Part shown: in pieces, positions 6,903 through 8,350 of the stretch
Numbering within the stretch: the stretch's first letter is position 1
Layout: every line of letters begins with the position of its first letter
NCBI GenBank assembly: GCA_003557825.1
Contig: PWNM01000357.1
Location: 1-8,350, forward strand
Direction of reading: 5' to 3'
Origin: Candidatus Hydrogenedentota bacterium
Lineage (GTDB): Bacteria > Hydrogenedentota > Hydrogenedentia > Hydrogenedentales > SLHB01
DNA: 8,350 nucleotides
Notes under the pieces: model-generated
Database searches by the model: none
What the model was told of the DNA's origin: nothing
Seen by the model: only the letters and a program-made list of their open reading frames with translations
Position numbers and translations under genes: made by a program

Positions 6903-8222
6903 ATGGACAACCAAAACGATAGACACCTCATGCAAAATAACAACGATACAGGATCCGACGTGGCCGATAGCCGGCGGAGTTTCTTGCGGGGAGCAACCCT
7001 ATTGGGCGCTGCCTGCGCAGCAGGATATGCGGCGGCGCCTCGTAGCGCCCATGCGGCCCTCGAGGTTGAGCCGGGACCGACTTTTGACGTGCGTCAATTT
7101 GGAGCCCTGGGCGATGGGGAGGCGGACGATACGACAGCGGTTCAGGCAGCAATTAACGCCGCCATCGAGTATCGCAGCGGTCATATCCACGTCCCTGCCG
7201 GACGGTATCGCATTACGCAAAGCCTGACTTTCTCCAGCGCAAGCCGGATTGACATAACGGGAGCAGGCCGCAGTTCCGTTCTGTTACATGTGAACAACGA
7301 ACCGTTGCTCATGTGGGACGAAGATGCTTCGTGCGTCGAATCGTCTATTCAGGATCTCGCTTTCGACTCGATTGAGAATGACAAGTCCCCCGATGTGGCG
7401 GTCATTTCGTGTCGAGGCGGCGCCGAACGGTCGTTCTTTAGTAATCTGTTCTTCACGGGCAACGGGGCACGCATGGGCAGCGGTATCGTGGTCGAACGGG
7501 TGGCAGACACGACTTCCTTCGACCACTGCCTCATGTGGGGCGTTACCGGCACTGGTTATCAGATCGCCCGAGGCTCGGAAGTACGCATTTTTGGCGGTCG
7601 AGTAGTCAGCAATACCAACCCCTATGAAAGCCTTGGCGAGAAGGCCATCGGCGTTCATGTGATGGGCAACAACGGCGGGGTGCATGTGGTGACGACCGAT
7701 CTCATCGGCGTGCACACCTGCATGCAGATCGGCGAACCGGGCCACACATCGAACCGTGAGATTTTTATCACCCACGCCACCTTCGATAGCTCCATTCACG
7801 GCCTTGTCCAAGTAGACAATGCCTATACAAGCATCGCCGGTTGCTGGGCCGCCTCATGCGACGAGGAGCAGATCCTGATCAGCGAAAATTCCCCCGGCGC
7901 GATCATGTCGATAGCAGGCGGCACCATCTTTAATGGAGGGACCTATGGACGCGACGGCGCGCACAACGGCATTGATGTTCGGGCAGGCTCGTTTATGCTG
8001 TCCGGGGTAACCGTTCGCCATAACAAAGGAACCGGGATCCTGGTTGGCGAAAATGTTCGCGACTATGCCATTACCGGATGCCGTATCGTTTCAAATGGTA
8101 CCGGCGCAAAACTGGCCGGTGACCGGTTTACCTTCACGGGCAATGTGGTGGCGCACAATGATACGGACCTGGTGTACAAGGGCGGCGAGAACAAAGTCGT
8201 GGAAAACAATATCGTAGGCTAA
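6903..8222 (+). CDS. Tat-exported pectate-lyase-superfamily (right-handed beta-helix) protein
   Basis: The 439-aa product has a twin-arginine signal: SRRSFL at 23-28, a hydrophobic core, and a likely AHA cleavage site near 49-51. FDVRQFGALGDGEADDTTAV (61-80), followed by HIHVPAGRYRI (94-104), is the characteristic N-terminal strand and cap of the pectate-lyase superfamily (Pectate_lyase_3-like). The rest is a series of short Gly/Asn-rich strands typical of a right-handed parallel beta-helix, clearest at the C-terminus (about 363-438, with repeated VRHNKGTGI, IVSNGTGAK and VVAHNDTD turns). Such proteins bind, cleave or epimerise polysaccharides, but I cannot assign catalytic residues, so lyase activity is not claimed. 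GAGGG (6894-6898) lies only 4 nt before the ATG; a Met at 6930 would give a shorter Tat n-region but has no ribosome-binding site. It is the last gene of the operon, 12 nt after the phosphoesterase. Confidence 0.88.
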   Translation: MDNQNDRHLMQNNNDTGSDVADSRRSFLRGATLLGAACAAGYAAAPRSAHAALEVEPGPTFDVRQFGALGDGEADDTTAVQAAINAAIEYRSGHIHVPAGRYRITQSLTFSSASRIDITGAGRSSVLLHVNNEPLLMWDEDASCVESSIQDLAFDSIENDKSPDVAVISCRGGAERSFFSNLFFTGNGARMGSGIVVERVADTTSFDHCLMWGVTGTGYQIARGSEVRIFGGRVVSNTNPYESLGEKAIGVHVMGNNGGVHVVTTDLIGVHTCMQIGEPGHTSNREIFITHATFDSSIHGLVQVDNAYTSIAGCWAASCDEEQILISENSPGAIMSIAGGTIFNGGTYGRDGAHNGIDVRAGSFMLSGVTVRHNKGTGILVGENVRDYAITGCRIVSNGTGAKLAGDRFTFTGNVVAHNDTDLVYKGGENKVVENNIVG

Positions 8223-8255
8223 GCCCAACTCCTCACAGGCGGGTACCAATAAACC

Positions 8256-8300
8256 AACCGTGGATGGCCCATGCTTCGATGCGCCATCCACGGTTTGTGA
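8256..8300 (+). terminator. Hairpin terminator after the four-gene operon
   Basis: A perfect 13-bp stem pairs 8256-8268 with 8283-8295 around a 14-nt loop that can form three further pairs. A modest T-rich tail (TTTGTGATTCT, from 8294) follows. It begins 33 nt after the stop of the beta-helix gene. The minus-strand reading also has a T-rich tail (TTTATTGG), so it could end transcripts from both sides. Confidence 0.75.
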
Positions 8301-8350
8301 TTCTGATCAGACGCGGGCTGCGGGACGTACAGGCCCGTTATCATACACTG

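Noticed and set aside
6682..7227. 181-aa plus-strand frame overlapping two operon genes
   Set aside because: It straddles the phosphoesterase and beta-helix genes, both of which have clear motifs and their own ribosome-binding sites in another frame.
7284..7811. 175-aa minus-strand frame inside the beta-helix gene
   Set aside because: It is antisense to a gene with a recognised domain and has no family motif; long antisense frames are common in GC-biased coding DNA.

Overview
The window reads as a chromosomal piece of a moderately GC-rich, Gram-negative-type heterotroph. The Tat-exported Gfo/Idh/MocA oxidoreductase, the ThuA-like protein, the secreted beta-helix protein and the large glycoside-hydrolase-like protein together recall Planctomycetota, Verrucomicrobiota, Lentisphaerota or Hydrogenedentota genomes. 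This placement is inferred from gene content only; no rRNA or marker gene is present.

Layout. (1) Positions 2-1243 (+) hold the C-terminal part of a large glycoside-hydrolase-like protein whose catalytic part lies upstream of the window. It ends at a strong intrinsic terminator (1268-1312). (2) A convergent unit on the minus strand follows, with its own terminator at 1327-1368. It contains a 604-residue exported protein (1396-3210) with an N-terminal region resembling a degenerate zinc-dependent phospholipase C/nuclease fold, TPR-like helices, a charged helix and a Met/Pro/Gly-rich tail. Just upstream is a possible 44-residue small ORF (3213-3347) whose stop lies 2 nt before the large gene. 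(3) Positions 3348-3749 form an AT-richer divergent control region with candidate promoters in both directions and two short inverted repeats. (4) Positions 3750-8222 (+) hold four closely spaced genes, each with its own Shine-Dalgarno sequence: a Tat-exported Gfo/Idh/MocA oxidoreductase, a Sec-exported ThuA-like protein, a Tat-exported metallophosphoesterase and a Tat-exported pectate-lyase-like beta-helix protein. A hairpin at 8256-8300 closes the unit.

How the genes may work together. All four products of the plus-strand operon carry export signals, three of them twin-arginine, so the operon looks like a module acting outside the cytoplasm. Gfo/Idh/MocA and ThuA proteins are linked in other bacteria to sugar oxidation to keto-sugars and further processing (ThuA/ThuB of trehalose utilisation). 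The beta-helix protein could bind or cleave a polysaccharide and the phosphoesterase could remove a phosphate. The substrate cannot be read from the sequence. No mobile element, CRISPR array, tRNA or rRNA was seen.
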